DNA of 64,000 nt from Opitutia bacterium UBA4506 (GTDB lineage Bacteria > Verrucomicrobiota > Verrucomicrobiia > Opitutales > Puniceicoccaceae). Positions 52,226 through 61,644 of this stretch are shown here, one piece after another. The stretch covers positions 2,888-66,887 of the forward strand of contig DGMY01000027.1 in assembly GCA_002388665.1 (NCBI GenBank), read 5' to 3'. The notes beneath the pieces were generated by a model, which was not told where the DNA came from, did not search any database, and was given only the letters and a program-made list of their open reading frames with translations. The translations under genes and the position numbers were made by a program. The stretch's first letter is position 1. Each line of letters begins with the position of its first letter.

Positions 52226-52315
52226 ACTAAGAAGGTATGAGGCCGACGAGGGCTTCAGGCGGGCATTGTCGTCGAAGAGAAAACTTTATCCATCCTTTGG
52301 TGGAGCTCGCTCGCT

Positions 52316-52343
52316 TTGACAAAAGCCTACTTTTACCAAGAAT
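52316..52343 (+). promoter_or_regulatory. Likely promoter of the cardiolipin synthase-like gene
   Basis: A perfect TTGACA (-35) at 52316-52321 is followed after 16 bp by AAGAAT (52338-52343), which matches four of six bases of the -10 consensus. Transcription would start near 52350, giving a leader of about 43 bases before the ATG at 52393. Confidence 0.5.
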
Positions 52344-52392
52344 CGTCCTCAATCGGTACAGTCGCCATCGCGATTCCGAGCCAAATCACGAC

Positions 52393-53790
52393 ATGCTGCA
52401 AATCCTACTCTTCCTCTGGTTCCTCACCCATCTCGCTGGTTTCGCGGCAATCGTTCATCTGCTGCTATCCCGAAAGCGTACGACTTCACTCGTCCTGTGG
52501 ACGCTGTGGCTGTTATTTCTCCCAGTCCTCGGGATCCCGCTGTATTTTACGTTCGGCTCCGACACGATTCGACGGCGCTCGATTCCTTCCCACCCCGCGG
52601 GCGAATACCTGGCCAACCAGAAAAAGTCCGTCGGACCCGCGGAAACAGTCCCACTCCTTGAGACCGTCTCCAACCTCTCCGGAAACACGCTGACCCGCGG
52701 CGCCAATATCGAGCTCTTGCCCGATACCACTTCCTACTATCCTCACCTGATCCAATCCATCGAGAACGCCAAGGATTACATCCATTTCCAAACCTACGTC
52801 TTTCGCATGGACTCCGCCGGCGATCGCATCCTAAAGGCACTTTGTGAGGCAGCCGAGAGAGGAGTGGAGGTGCGGCTGCTCGTGGACGAGATCGGATCCG
52901 CTTCGACTCGGACCCGCTACTTCAACCCTCTCGTCGCCGCGGGGGGGAAGTTTAGCTGGTGCATGACGATTCAGCCGCTGCGCAATCGATATTTCTTCAA
53001 TCTGCGCAATCACCGGAAGATTCAGATTGTCGACGGGGAGATCGCCTATGTCGGCGGAATGAACTTCGGAACTGAATATGAGGGAAAATCAAAGGATGTA
53101 GGCCCCTGGCGCGACATGCAGATGGCCATTCGCGGTTCGGTGGTCGACGCCCTCCAAAGCGTTTTTGCCACTGACTGGACGTTCGCCACCGAGGAATGGT
53201 TGAGCGACTCCCGCTATACCGGCCGCTCCACCGAAGAGTCGAAGATCCCGGTCACCGTGGTCAATAGCGGCCCCGACGAACCTGATCGTTCCTTCCTCAA
53301 AACGTTCATCCTCGCCTGCAACCACGCCAAGGAACGCTTGGATATCTTTACCCCCTATTTTGGACCCGAGGATTCGGTCATCCTCGCGATGCAGCTCGCC
53401 GCTCGGCGAGGGGTGCGGGTGCGCATGCTCATTCCCACTCCCAACGAGCACCAATACATGGTCGATATCGGCCGCGCCCACTACGAGCAATTGATGGAAG
53501 ACGGCGTGGAGATCTACGAATACCACCAAGCGGTCCACCACGGGAAGGTGTACCTGATCGACGACAATCTCTTCGTCCTCGGGTCAACAAACCTCGATGC
53601 CCGCTCCCTTCGAATCAATTTCGAAACCACCCTCCTCATCGAGGATCGGAAAACGCTCAAAGAGCTCGATGAGCACTACAAAATCTTCTTCGAACAAGCC
53701 GAACGGATCGATCTAGAACAGTTCCGCAATCAACCTCTCACGGACAAACTCAAACAAGGAATCTCACGCCTATTCGTACCGATTCTATGA
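52393..53790 (+). CDS. Cardiolipin synthase-like phospholipase D protein
   Basis: Membrane enzyme that joins phosphatidylglycerol-type lipids. The 465-residue product starts with two transmembrane helices (about 1-22 and 30-52), followed by two HKD motifs: HRKIQIVD in the first half and HGKVYLID in the second, each followed by GGMNFG or GSTNLD. This layout is that of bacterial cardiolipin synthases. The ATG at 52393 fits the first helix. The stop overlaps the next gene by four bases. Confidence 0.92.
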   Translation: MLQILLFLWFLTHLAGFAAIVHLLLSRKRTTSLVLWTLWLLFLPVLGIPLYFTFGSDTIRRRSIPSHPAGEYLANQKKSVGPAETVPLLETVSNLSGNTLTRGANIELLPDTTSYYPHLIQSIENAKDYIHFQTYVFRMDSAGDRILKALCEAAERGVEVRLLVDEIGSASTRTRYFNPLVAAGGKFSWCMTIQPLRNRYFFNLRNHRKIQIVDGEIAYVGGMNFGTEYEGKSKDVGPWRDMQMAIRGSVVDALQSVFATDWTFATEEWLSDSRYTGRSTEESKIPVTVVNSGPDEPDRSFLKTFILACNHAKERLDIFTPYFGPEDSVILAMQLAARRGVRVRMLIPTPNEHQYMVDIGRAHYEQLMEDGVEIYEYHQAVHHGKVYLIDDNLFVLGSTNLDARSLRINFETTLLIEDRKTLKELDEHYKIFFEQAERIDLEQFRNQPLTDKLKQGISRLFVPIL

Positions 53791-54575
53791 ACTTCCGCCT
53801 AGTCAGCCTCAATATCCAAAACCGCCTTGGCGAAACCAAAGCGAGCCTGCGGATACGCATCAAAGAGATCGCCGAGCAGCTCATCGCCCAAAGCCCCGAT
53901 GCGATATGCCTCCAAGAGGTAGTGCCCGAAGCATACCCTCTTCTCCTCGAGGCCATTGATCCGAAAGATTCGGTCTTCTATCCGCGCGAAGATGGGACCC
54001 ACACCGGCGAGGGAGTTCCCATTCTGCTACTCGGCGACGAGTTCTCGGTGTTCCGATCCGACCGCTTCTGGCTTTCGCCCACTCCCGACCAACCTTCGAT
54101 CGGCTGGAAAGCCCGCTGCCACCGCCTGGCGGGTGTCCTCGGTCTTCACCCCGCAGAGGATCCGTCTGCCCGCATTTGGCTGATCAATCTTCACCTCGAC
54201 CACAAAAGCCGGGAATCCCGCCGGAGGAGCCTCCAACTGCTCCAACAACGCCTGACTCAATACGACAGGGGTCAAAATGATCATTTTGTGATTTGCGGAG
54301 ACTTCAACATGCGACCGCGCGATCCCCTCCTCTCGAAGCTTCTCACCGGCCCTCCCCCTCTTTGCGACGCCTCCTCCACCGATGGCGGAATTGACACCAG
54401 CCAGACCTACCACGGCTGGAGCCCCCTCCGGCTGGGCCGGGGGCGTCTGGACTACTGCTTTTACACCCCGACCCTCCATTGCGATCACTACGAGGTCGTG
54501 CCCGCGGAGAAGGATTGCAAACGCCTTTCCGATCACAACCTCCTTCGTATCGACTTCTCTTCGGCGGGGGACTGA
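53787..54575 (+). CDS. Endonuclease/exonuclease/phosphatase-family protein
   Basis: A 262-residue EEP hydrolase with the metal-dependent core: LNIQNRL near the start, ICLQEV (Glu ligand), NLHLDHKS (His/Asp), VICGDFNMRP (Asp/Asn) and LSDHNLL (C-terminal His). Members cleave DNA, RNA caps or phosphoinositides; the target here is unknown. The ATGA overlap with the phospholipase-D gene suggests a shared membrane or lipid role, but that is an inference. Confidence 0.85.
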   Translation: MNFRLVSLNIQNRLGETKASLRIRIKEIAEQLIAQSPDAICLQEVVPEAYPLLLEAIDPKDSVFYPREDGTHTGEGVPILLLGDEFSVFRSDRFWLSPTPDQPSIGWKARCHRLAGVLGLHPAEDPSARIWLINLHLDHKSRESRRRSLQLLQQRLTQYDRGQNDHFVICGDFNMRPRDPLLSKLLTGPPPLCDASSTDGGIDTSQTYHGWSPLRLGRGRLDYCFYTPTLHCDHYEVVPAEKDCKRLSDHNLLRIDFSSAGD

Positions 54576-54642
54576 CAGTAAAACGCACCGTTCGCGGGGT
54601 TGAGATTTGCAGAACAGACCAAATCCAGCTTGTCTGCTACCC

Positions 54643-55239
54643 GTGGCTAGAAAAACAAACGGAAAATTGTGGGCGGAATTTGTCCGCAATGGCGGCAACG
54701 CCTCCAAGTCGTCTTCCGCGCCACAACGAATCGACCGGCGACCGGCCGATGGTGTCATCCTTGGCGTAGACCCGAGTCTGCGAGGGACGGGAATCGCGGT
54801 TCTCGAGACCAAGGGCAAGGTGGCCACGCTTCTTCACTCGGAGGTATTCCGGTTCCCCGCTTCCTACAAAACGGAGGGCTGCATCGGCGAAATCTCCCGC
54901 CGCATCGATCGTGTGCTGCAGGATTTCCCAGTGAAAATTGCCGCGATCGAAGAAGCCATTTACGTCCAAAACTACCGCACAGCCCTCACTCTAGGGGCCG
55001 CCCGGGGTTCGGCGATCGCCGCGATGGTTCTGCGCGGAGTAGAGATCAATGAGTACCCTCCCCTGAGAATCAAGCAGGCCGTCGTTGGCTACGGGCGGGC
55101 CAGCAAAGAACAACTGCGCAGCACTCTCATCCAAATGGTGGCAGGGGTTACCGAGAAGATTTCTCTCGATGAATCCGATGCTGTCGCGACGGCAATGTGT
55201 CATTGGTTGACTTCCCAACGAAAGCTGACCGTCAGCTAG
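54643..55239 (+). CDS. ruvC: Holliday junction resolvase RuvC
   Basis: Cuts Holliday junctions in homologous recombination. The core has four acidic residues in GVDPSLRGTG, AIEEAIY and LDESDAVATAMCHW. The protein carries an N-terminal extension of roughly 45 residues before the canonical start at VILGVDP. I chose the GTG at 54643, giving 198 residues; a TTG at 54607 is possible. ruvA and ruvB are not in the window. Confidence 0.9.
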   Translation: MARKTNGKLWAEFVRNGGNASKSSSAPQRIDRRPADGVILGVDPSLRGTGIAVLETKGKVATLLHSEVFRFPASYKTEGCIGEISRRIDRVLQDFPVKIAAIEEAIYVQNYRTALTLGAARGSAIAAMVLRGVEINEYPPLRIKQAVVGYGRASKEQLRSTLIQMVAGVTEKISLDESDAVATAMCHWLTSQRKLTVS

Positions 55240-55254
55240 GCTCGGACTCGGCGA

Positions 55255-56346
55255 ATGACCATGTACCTCCGCCGGGGAATCCTCTCTCAATGGGCAGGGA
55301 TCGTCGCGTTTCACGTCTTCGCCATATCTCTCTGCGCCGACGAATCGACCCCGCCACCAGAGGAAGCGGACCCAAATACCGAACGGCCCCAGCGGATTAG
55401 CAGTCGGGCCCCCGAACAGGGAGAGGTCGCCGAGGATGAAAACGACGGGTTACTCGAAGGGGCCGACTACGACTATCTCGACGATACAAAAAACCAGGTC
55501 TACCTCACGTTTGCCGAAAACCTGCAGATCCTCGACAGCGTTCTCTCCGGGGGGATCGAGCTCGACGATACCACTTTCGAAAACCATTTCCGCCTCCTTC
55601 CCTACCTCGTCTACGATGAGAGCGACTCGAGCGACTTCGCATTGAAACTGGACTACTCCGCATCGATCCACCTTCGCCGACTGCAGAAGAAGCTGCAGAT
55701 CATCATCGACAACGGGGACCTCGCGCCACTCCCGAGCACGCAGCCCGACGAGGAGGATAGCGACCCCCAGATCGGCCTCCAACGTCTCATCCTGCGCCAC
55801 ACGTCCGTCAAGCTCGGGGCCCAGGTCCGGTGGCCTCCCGTCCTCTATGGCATCGTTTCATGGAGCCACCCTTTCACTCTCCGGCAGTGGCAGATCAACC
55901 CCCGCTACGATGTATTTTATCAGACCAATGATGATGGGTTCGGCACCGGGGGAAATCTGCAAGTGGGTCGCTGGTGGGACCAAAACACCTTCGCCCTCGA
56001 CAGCGGATTTCGGATCACCGAGGCCACGGAAGGTATTGAGTGGGCCTCGGCCGCTACGCTCGGCCATGTGATTCGGCTCATCGACCCCCAGGACCCTCAA
56101 CCTCTCGTATCCGCGCGCGCCTACAATGAGGGGATCAACCTGATCTACCGTATTTCGGGTCACATCAGCGGCCACAAAACTATCGACGAGCACCAGGTCA
56201 TTTTGAACTACCGGTATCCGCTCCGCAAAAACTGGCTGTTCCTATTTGCCAGTCCCGAAATCAATTGGCAGCGTTCCAACAACTGGGCACCCGAGACTCG
56301 TATCCGCGTCGGCGTGGACATCCTTTTCTGGGGGATTACTCATTGA
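55255..56346 (+). CDS. Secreted or outer-membrane protein of unknown family
   Basis: A 363-residue protein with an N-terminal signal-like helix (about 8-27) ending in LCADES, then an acidic, proline-rich linker (about 30-75), and a C-terminal region rich in beta strands. It ends with a strand IRVGVDILFWGITH, which fits an outer-membrane barrel or lipid-exposed protein. I recognise no family. It lies 15 bp after ruvC on the same strand and is convergent with kamA. Confidence 0.6.
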   Translation: MTMYLRRGILSQWAGIVAFHVFAISLCADESTPPPEEADPNTERPQRISSRAPEQGEVAEDENDGLLEGADYDYLDDTKNQVYLTFAENLQILDSVLSGGIELDDTTFENHFRLLPYLVYDESDSSDFALKLDYSASIHLRRLQKKLQIIIDNGDLAPLPSTQPDEEDSDPQIGLQRLILRHTSVKLGAQVRWPPVLYGIVSWSHPFTLRQWQINPRYDVFYQTNDDGFGTGGNLQVGRWWDQNTFALDSGFRITEATEGIEWASAATLGHVIRLIDPQDPQPLVSARAYNEGINLIYRISGHISGHKTIDEHQVILNYRYPLRKNWLFLFASPEINWQRSNNWAPETRIRVGVDILFWGITH

Positions 56347-56418
56347 GAAACTGAGCAGGTTCAGCGGACCCCACCGCAGCAGCCCCCTGCCCAAGTCATG
56401 ATGAAGCGCTTCTCGGCA

Positions 56419-57606
56419 CTACGCCAAAATGGGCGCTTCTTCCATCGGTTCCTCGACAACGAGATTCCCGACGCTCGGCTTGAGGGGGTAGCGGAAGAGA
56501 CGTCCTTCATAATTTCTCAGAACGATTTCATCCTCGGTTACCTTCTCCACGTAATCCGGATTGATCGGGATCTTCCCTCCACCTCCGGGCGCATCGATCA
56601 CAAACTGCGGTATCGCGTATCCGGTGGTGTTCCCACGCAACGAACGAATGATCTCCACACCTTTCTCGACCGATGTACGGAAGTGAGCACTACCCGTGAT
56701 CAAATCACACTGGTACAAATAATACGGCCGCACACGCATCATTAGCAGCCGGTGCACCAAGGATCGGTAGATCTCGGGATCATCGTTCACTCCCTTCAGG
56801 AGAACCGACTGATTTCCGATCGGAGTCCCCGACATCGATAGGCGTTCACAAGCCCGGTAGAGCTCTTCCGTGCACTCCTTTGGATGGTTCACATGGATAC
56901 TCAACCAAATCGGTCCGTGTTTGCGAAGGATTGCGCAGAACTTATCGTTCAAACGCTGCGGCAAGAAGACCGGGATCCGGCTGCCGATCCGGATAAATTC
57001 AACGTGGGGAATCGCCCGCAAGCGACCGAGTAGGTAATCGAGTTTGGTGTCGCTCAGAAGCAGCGGATCACCCCCGCTCAACAGCACATCCCGAATCTCG
57101 GGGTGGTTCTCAATATATTCGAGGCCCGCTTCAAAACTGGGGTGAAAGTTATAATCCTGCGCGTTCGAGACCAGGCGACTCCGGGTACAATAGCGACAGT
57201 ACGAGGCACACCGATCGGTGACCAGGAACAGAACGCGGTCTGGATAGCGGTGCACGAGGCCCTTGACCGGCATAGTCGACTCCTCCCCGACGGGATCGAG
57301 CAACTCCTCCGGTGCGATTCGGCTCTCCCCGCCGCGCGGGATCATCTGCAAACGCACTGGACAGTTCGGATCCTCTGGATCCAGCAAATTGAAAAAATAT
57401 GGAGTGATCGCCAGCGACAATTTGTGTTGGGCAAACTGAACCCCTGCTTTCTCATCAGGGGTCAGGGTCATATACTTCTCCAGCTCCTCTACCGATGTGA
57501 TACGATTCTGGAGCTGCCAGCGCCAGCTCTTCCACTTTTCCTCCGGGACATCTGACCAGTGCCCCTGGCCTTTAAACCATTTTTCACGGCGATCGTGTGG
57601 ATACAT
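56419..57606 (-). CDS. kamA: Lysine 2,3-aminomutase (KamA family)
   Basis: Radical SAM enzyme that shifts the amino group of lysine, or a related amino acid, using PLP. The 395-residue product has the iron-sulfur motif CASYCRYC (C-x3-C-x2-C) at about 134-141 and the PLP-binding lysine in DAPGGGGKIPINP. The GLVHRYPDRVLFLVTDRC segment is typical. Whether it acts in lysine breakdown or makes beta-lysine as a solute is not clear, since no ablA/ablB pair is seen. Confidence 0.93.
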   Translation of the reverse strand: MYPHDRREKWFKGQGHWSDVPEEKWKSWRWQLQNRITSVEELEKYMTLTPDEKAGVQFAQHKLSLAITPYFFNLLDPEDPNCPVRLQMIPRGGESRIAPEELLDPVGEESTMPVKGLVHRYPDRVLFLVTDRCASYCRYCTRSRLVSNAQDYNFHPSFEAGLEYIENHPEIRDVLLSGGDPLLLSDTKLDYLLGRLRAIPHVEFIRIGSRIPVFLPQRLNDKFCAILRKHGPIWLSIHVNHPKECTEELYRACERLSMSGTPIGNQSVLLKGVNDDPEIYRSLVHRLLMMRVRPYYLYQCDLITGSAHFRTSVEKGVEIIRSLRGNTTGYAIPQFVIDAPGGGGKIPINPDYVEKVTEDEIVLRNYEGRLFRYPLKPSVGNLVVEEPMEEAPILA

Positions 57607-57733
57607 AAAATTACTTTCTAACTCTTATTCTTAAAAAAGGAGACGGTATAAAGACATCCCCTGAAAGTCAAAGTCTCGGGAGATTTCGCTCTTCGCCATG
57701 CGCGAATCTCAGTGCGATTTGAAATTCCCCTGC

Positions 57734-57750
57734 AAAACCTGCGGTTTTTT
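57734..57750 (+). promoter_or_regulatory. Short stem-loop with T-run ahead of carA
   Basis: AAAACC (57734-57739) pairs with GGTTTT (57743-57748) with loop tgc and a T-rich tail, about 40 bases before the carA ATG. It resembles a weak terminator or attenuator, and pyrimidine genes are often attenuated. The stem has only two G-C pairs, so the effect may be small. Confidence 0.3.
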
Positions 57751-57788
57751 CTTTGCGCCCGACACCGCAAGCGATCACAAAGACCAAC

Positions 57789-58946
<1,158 letters not shown>

Positions 58947-59349
58947 TCCGCTCGCGGTTTCGCATCTCGCCATTCCGGTACTTTCAATTGACGGCCGCCC
59001 TCCCCTCTAGCCAGGGGACGGGTGAGCCGTTTTTTTTGGCTCCTATCATTACCGCCAGTCTTTGCTCCCTCGCAGGGAACACCTTGCTTTCACAAAGAGA
59101 AGCCCCCCGATTGCCTCGACTGAACGAGCTGGCCAATCCGACGACAAAGACACCCCACGCCCCGGAGGTATCGAAAAATGCGGCGGACCAGCTTCCACAA
59201 GCCGACCGGTAGTCAATCAGTGGTTCGGACCCCTTCCGTGAGCTCACACTGAATCACAAAATAGGACGAACTATCAAGACGTCACCTGGACGCCTTGTGA
59301 TGCAGGTCCTCCCGTTACGGTTGAGAGAACCGCTGTACCCTAGCGGGGA
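58947..59349. other. Intergenic region after carA
   Basis: These 403 bases hold the carA terminator at 58991-59037 and otherwise no gene I can support. An 87-codon minus-strand frame (58984-59247) overlaps the terminator and shows no motif, so I do not call it. The 3' end lies against the lipoprotein gene. Confidence 0.5.
58991..59037 (+). terminator. Strong intrinsic terminator of carA
   Basis: ACGGC (58991-58995) pairs with GCCGT (59026-59030), CGCCC (58996-59000) with GGGTG (59020-59024), and CCCCT (59002-59006) with AGGGG (59013-59017), with loop ctagcc. A run of eight T follows, using the last base of the stem. This is a text-book rho-independent terminator, 45 bases after the stop codon. 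Confidence 0.9.
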
Positions 59350-59362
59350 TTAGTAATCCCGC
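59343..59362 (-). terminator. Palindrome at the lipoprotein stop codon
   Basis: GGGATTA (59346-59352) and TAATCCC (59354-59360) form a perfect inverted repeat, extended by GC pairs on each side. It overlaps the stop codon of the lipoprotein gene on the minus strand, so it may end that message. No T run follows. Confidence 0.4.
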
Positions 59363-59619
59363 AGTGTAATCAACCCCCAGAGGAGTGTTACACTGTCGCC
59401 GCTGTAGTTATCACGAGTAGTTACGTCGTTGACCGACACATCAGCAGTCGTGAGTCCAGGACGCTTGAAAGTTCCTTGTTCCGACTTAACGATCCCGAAG
59501 AAGTTATAACCTTCGTTCGGATTGAGCATATTCTCACGCTGGGCGGTGGTCGGACCGGTATTGCATCCGGACAGGGCTACGAGGCAAAGAGCAGTCAACA
59601 ACAGGGCGAATTTTTTCAT
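59350..59619 (-). CDS. Small lipoprotein
   Basis: An 89-residue protein with a lipoprotein signal peptide (MKKFALLLTALCLVALSGC), lipidated at Cys19. The mature part is about 70 residues, ending in TLLWGLITLRDY, with no family I recognise. The ATG at 59619 is chosen; the open frame runs upstream to 59793 but lacks similarity. Neighbours give no clue to function. Confidence 0.75.
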   Translation of the reverse strand: MKKFALLLTALCLVALSGCNTGPTTAQRENMLNPNEGYNFFGIVKSEQGTFKRPGLTTADVSVNDVTTRDNYSGDSVTLLWGLITLRDY

Positions 59620-59683
59620 CTCGACCAGAATCGACTCCCTCGTGGGATTTGGCAATGAAATTTTAGCCCTTAACCGATGAACC

Positions 59684-60199
59684 TTACTCTCGGACCATTC
59701 TTGCGCGAAGAAGTATCTTTGCGGTCCCACCGTTCGACCGGAGCAATTCCACTCCGTCGACGTATAGGATCTCTTCACCGTCCTCCTCGACAAATCGCTC
59801 TTTCATCTGCCGCTCAGTATTCAACTCGGCATCGTAGGGAATCCAAACCAACCGATTCTCTTTGAGAAATCCCCGGTAGGTGACGGTCTCCCCTTTCTGG
59901 GTCACGTCGGCAAACAATAGGCCGTTGCGAAAATAATTGCTGGATTCGACAAAGGTCATCTCGCCGTCCACCTCGAACGCCGTGAGTCCTTTAACCGCAT
60001 CGCCACTCTTCCAATATTCTGCGGCGAGCGGAAGGGTTCGCAGAATCTTCCCGGAAGATTCGATCGAGAGTTCCCCTTTCCACGTCCCCACGTAGCGATC
60101 CAAATAGGCCTGTGCCTCCGCTTTCTTGTCGGAAGATGCGTTCGCCGATCCACCCGCCGCGAAGCTCAATAATGACAGCAAAAATATAAACCGGAGCAT
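59684..60199 (-). CDS. Secreted protein of unknown function
   Basis: A 171-residue protein with a signal peptide (about 1-21; LLSLLSFAAGGSANA) followed by a beta-rich domain (LDRYVGTWKGELSIESSG...). The YVGTWKGE segment suggests a lipocalin- or DUF1579-like small barrel, but this is only a visual resemblance. The ATG at 60199 gives the signal peptide. It is co-oriented with the lipoprotein downstream (64 bp). Confidence 0.65.
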   Translation of the reverse strand: MLRFIFLLSLLSFAAGGSANASSDKKAEAQAYLDRYVGTWKGELSIESSGKILRTLPLAAEYWKSGDAVKGLTAFEVDGEMTFVESSNYFRNGLLFADVTQKGETVTYRGFLKENRLVWIPYDAELNTERQMKERFVEEDGEEILYVDGVELLRSNGGTAKILLRARMVRE

Positions 60200-60277
60200 A
60201 CGAAACACACCATAATCAATGGGAGCCATTCCGGTCAACCCACAGAAGCATGGGTCCTCGATCTTCCAAAGCGAGCG

Positions 60278-60898
60278 CTACGAAGCCTGTTCCTTGAGGG
60301 GAATCCCCCGACGACCGTCTACTTCAACAGTCGCCATCCCACAGATTCCGGCAGCCTGCAGACCCGCTTTTCCGTCCTCAAACACAAGACACTTTCGCGG
60401 GTCCACGCCGAGCTGCTCCGCCGCGAGGAGAAAACAATCGGGAGCTGGCTTGCAGCGGGACACGTCCTCGGCCGCCACAATCACATCTACCATTTCAATC
60501 AAGCCCGTCACTTCGAGTGACTTTTCCACGGCGACCCGAGCGCTCCCCGAAGCCACACCGGTCGGAATCCCGTGCTGATGGGCGTAGCGCAAATGTTCCA
60601 CTACGTCGGTAAAGGACCGCAAGGTGTCGATTTTACGGTGATAGAAATCTTCCTTATACTCACCGACAAGATCGGCGTTCAGGGCATCGCCAAACCGTTC
60701 ATTCAGCTCGAGGACAACCTGCTCCAGGGATTTTCCCGCCGACGCATAAAAGTAGTCGACCGGCAGATTCCAGGTCGCGCCCGCCTCTCGAAGTCCAAAA
60801 TTCCATGCCTCCAGATGAAGTGGCATCGAATCAATCAACGTTCCGTCACAATCAAAAATATAGGCATCGAAGTGCCCAGTTGGGAGAGCTAGCAGCAT
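60278..60898 (-). CDS. HAD-superfamily phosphatase/mutase (beta-phosphoglucomutase-like)
   Basis: A 206-residue haloacid dehalogenase hydrolase. Motif I is FDCDGTLIDSMP (about 15-26), with the nucleophile and acid aspartates present. Motif II is GVASGSA and the C-terminal motifs FEDGKAGLQAA fit the subfamily with a helical cap (CbbY/YqaB). Typical substrates are sugar phosphates; the real one is unknown. It diverges from the mntR gene. Confidence 0.88.
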   Translation of the reverse strand: MLLALPTGHFDAYIFDCDGTLIDSMPLHLEAWNFGLREAGATWNLPVDYFYASAGKSLEQVVLELNERFGDALNADLVGEYKEDFYHRKIDTLRSFTDVVEHLRYAHQHGIPTGVASGSARVAVEKSLEVTGLIEMVDVIVAAEDVSRCKPAPDCFLLAAEQLGVDPRKCLVFEDGKAGLQAAGICGMATVEVDGRRGIPLKEQAS

Positions 60899-61097
60899 GG
60901 TATGCGAAAAGGGAGCACTCGATTTCCAATCAGGTCAAAAGCAATTCTCAATCTTTCCAGAAACGTTACATATGGGATCGTCATTGCGATCCTTCGAAGC
61001 AATTCATGTACCCGATTGTTGGAAACAAATCCCAAATCTACCCCAAATCGATATTCCGCTTTCAAACAGGTGCGTTGTCCTCATACTCCGCTATAGG

Positions 61098-61551
61098 TAT
61101 GTCTGAAACAAAAAAACAGATAGGCGATAAGCGCAAACGGCTGCGCAGCACCCATCGAGCCATCCGCGGACAGCATCGTGACGAGCGTACGGAGGACTAT
61201 GTCGAGTCGGTCTATCGCAGGGAGCGAAAAGAACTCACTACACGAGTCGTCGATCTGCAGAAAATTTTTGCAGTCTCCCACGTTACAGTGATTCGCGCGG
61301 TCGACAAACTTTGCGAAGAGGGATTTCTCGAACGCGGCGACAACGGGATCACACTGACTCCAAAGGGAAAGGATCTCGGGGCCCGATGCTATGAACGGCA
61401 CCAGCTCATTGAATCGTTTCTTGTATCGCTCGGTGTCTCCGAAGACATCGCCTCACACGACGCCGAGGGGATTGAACACCATCTCAGCCCCGAAACTTTG
61501 GCCGCGATGCGCCAACATCTCGGGAGTTCAAGATCGTCGGTCTCTTCCTAG
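61098..61551 (+). CDS. mntR: Manganese-dependent transcriptional regulator MntR-like
   Basis: A 151-residue DtxR/MntR-type metal-sensing repressor. The N-terminal winged helix includes VDLQKIFAVSHVTVIRAVDKL; the dimerisation and metal-binding region has RHQLIESFLVSLGV and DAEGIEHHLSPETL, with the His/Glu/Asp residues expected. A basic N-terminal tail of about 30 residues precedes it. The ATG at 61098 is chosen; the frame starts further upstream. No mntH or mntABC transporter is adjacent in this window. Confidence 0.87.
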
Positions 61552-61644
61552 TTCAATTCGCTCCGGCGGAGGAGAGAGGTCAATCCCCCGCCGATGGTAT
61601 CCAGATCCGGGACACAAACCGAGGGAGCCCGGCTCTCCGTTGGA

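Larger units (their letters stand above)
52042..52392. other. Divergent region between ppgK and cls-like gene
   Basis: This 351-base stretch has no gene. It holds the leader of ppgK with a structured hairpin and a terminator (minus strand) and a likely promoter of the phospholipase-D synthase (plus strand), each listed separately. The upstream open frame from 52237 to 52392 is only an extension of the synthase gene without similarity to the family. No clear minus-strand promoter was found. Confidence 0.6.

Noticed and set aside
58984..59247. 87-codon minus-strand frame after carA
   Set aside because: It overlaps a strong carA terminator, has no motif or signal peptide, and its composition fits a random frame.
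61098..61551. Manganese transporter operon controlled by MntR
   Set aside because: No mntH, mntABC or similar transporter gene is present around mntR in this window.
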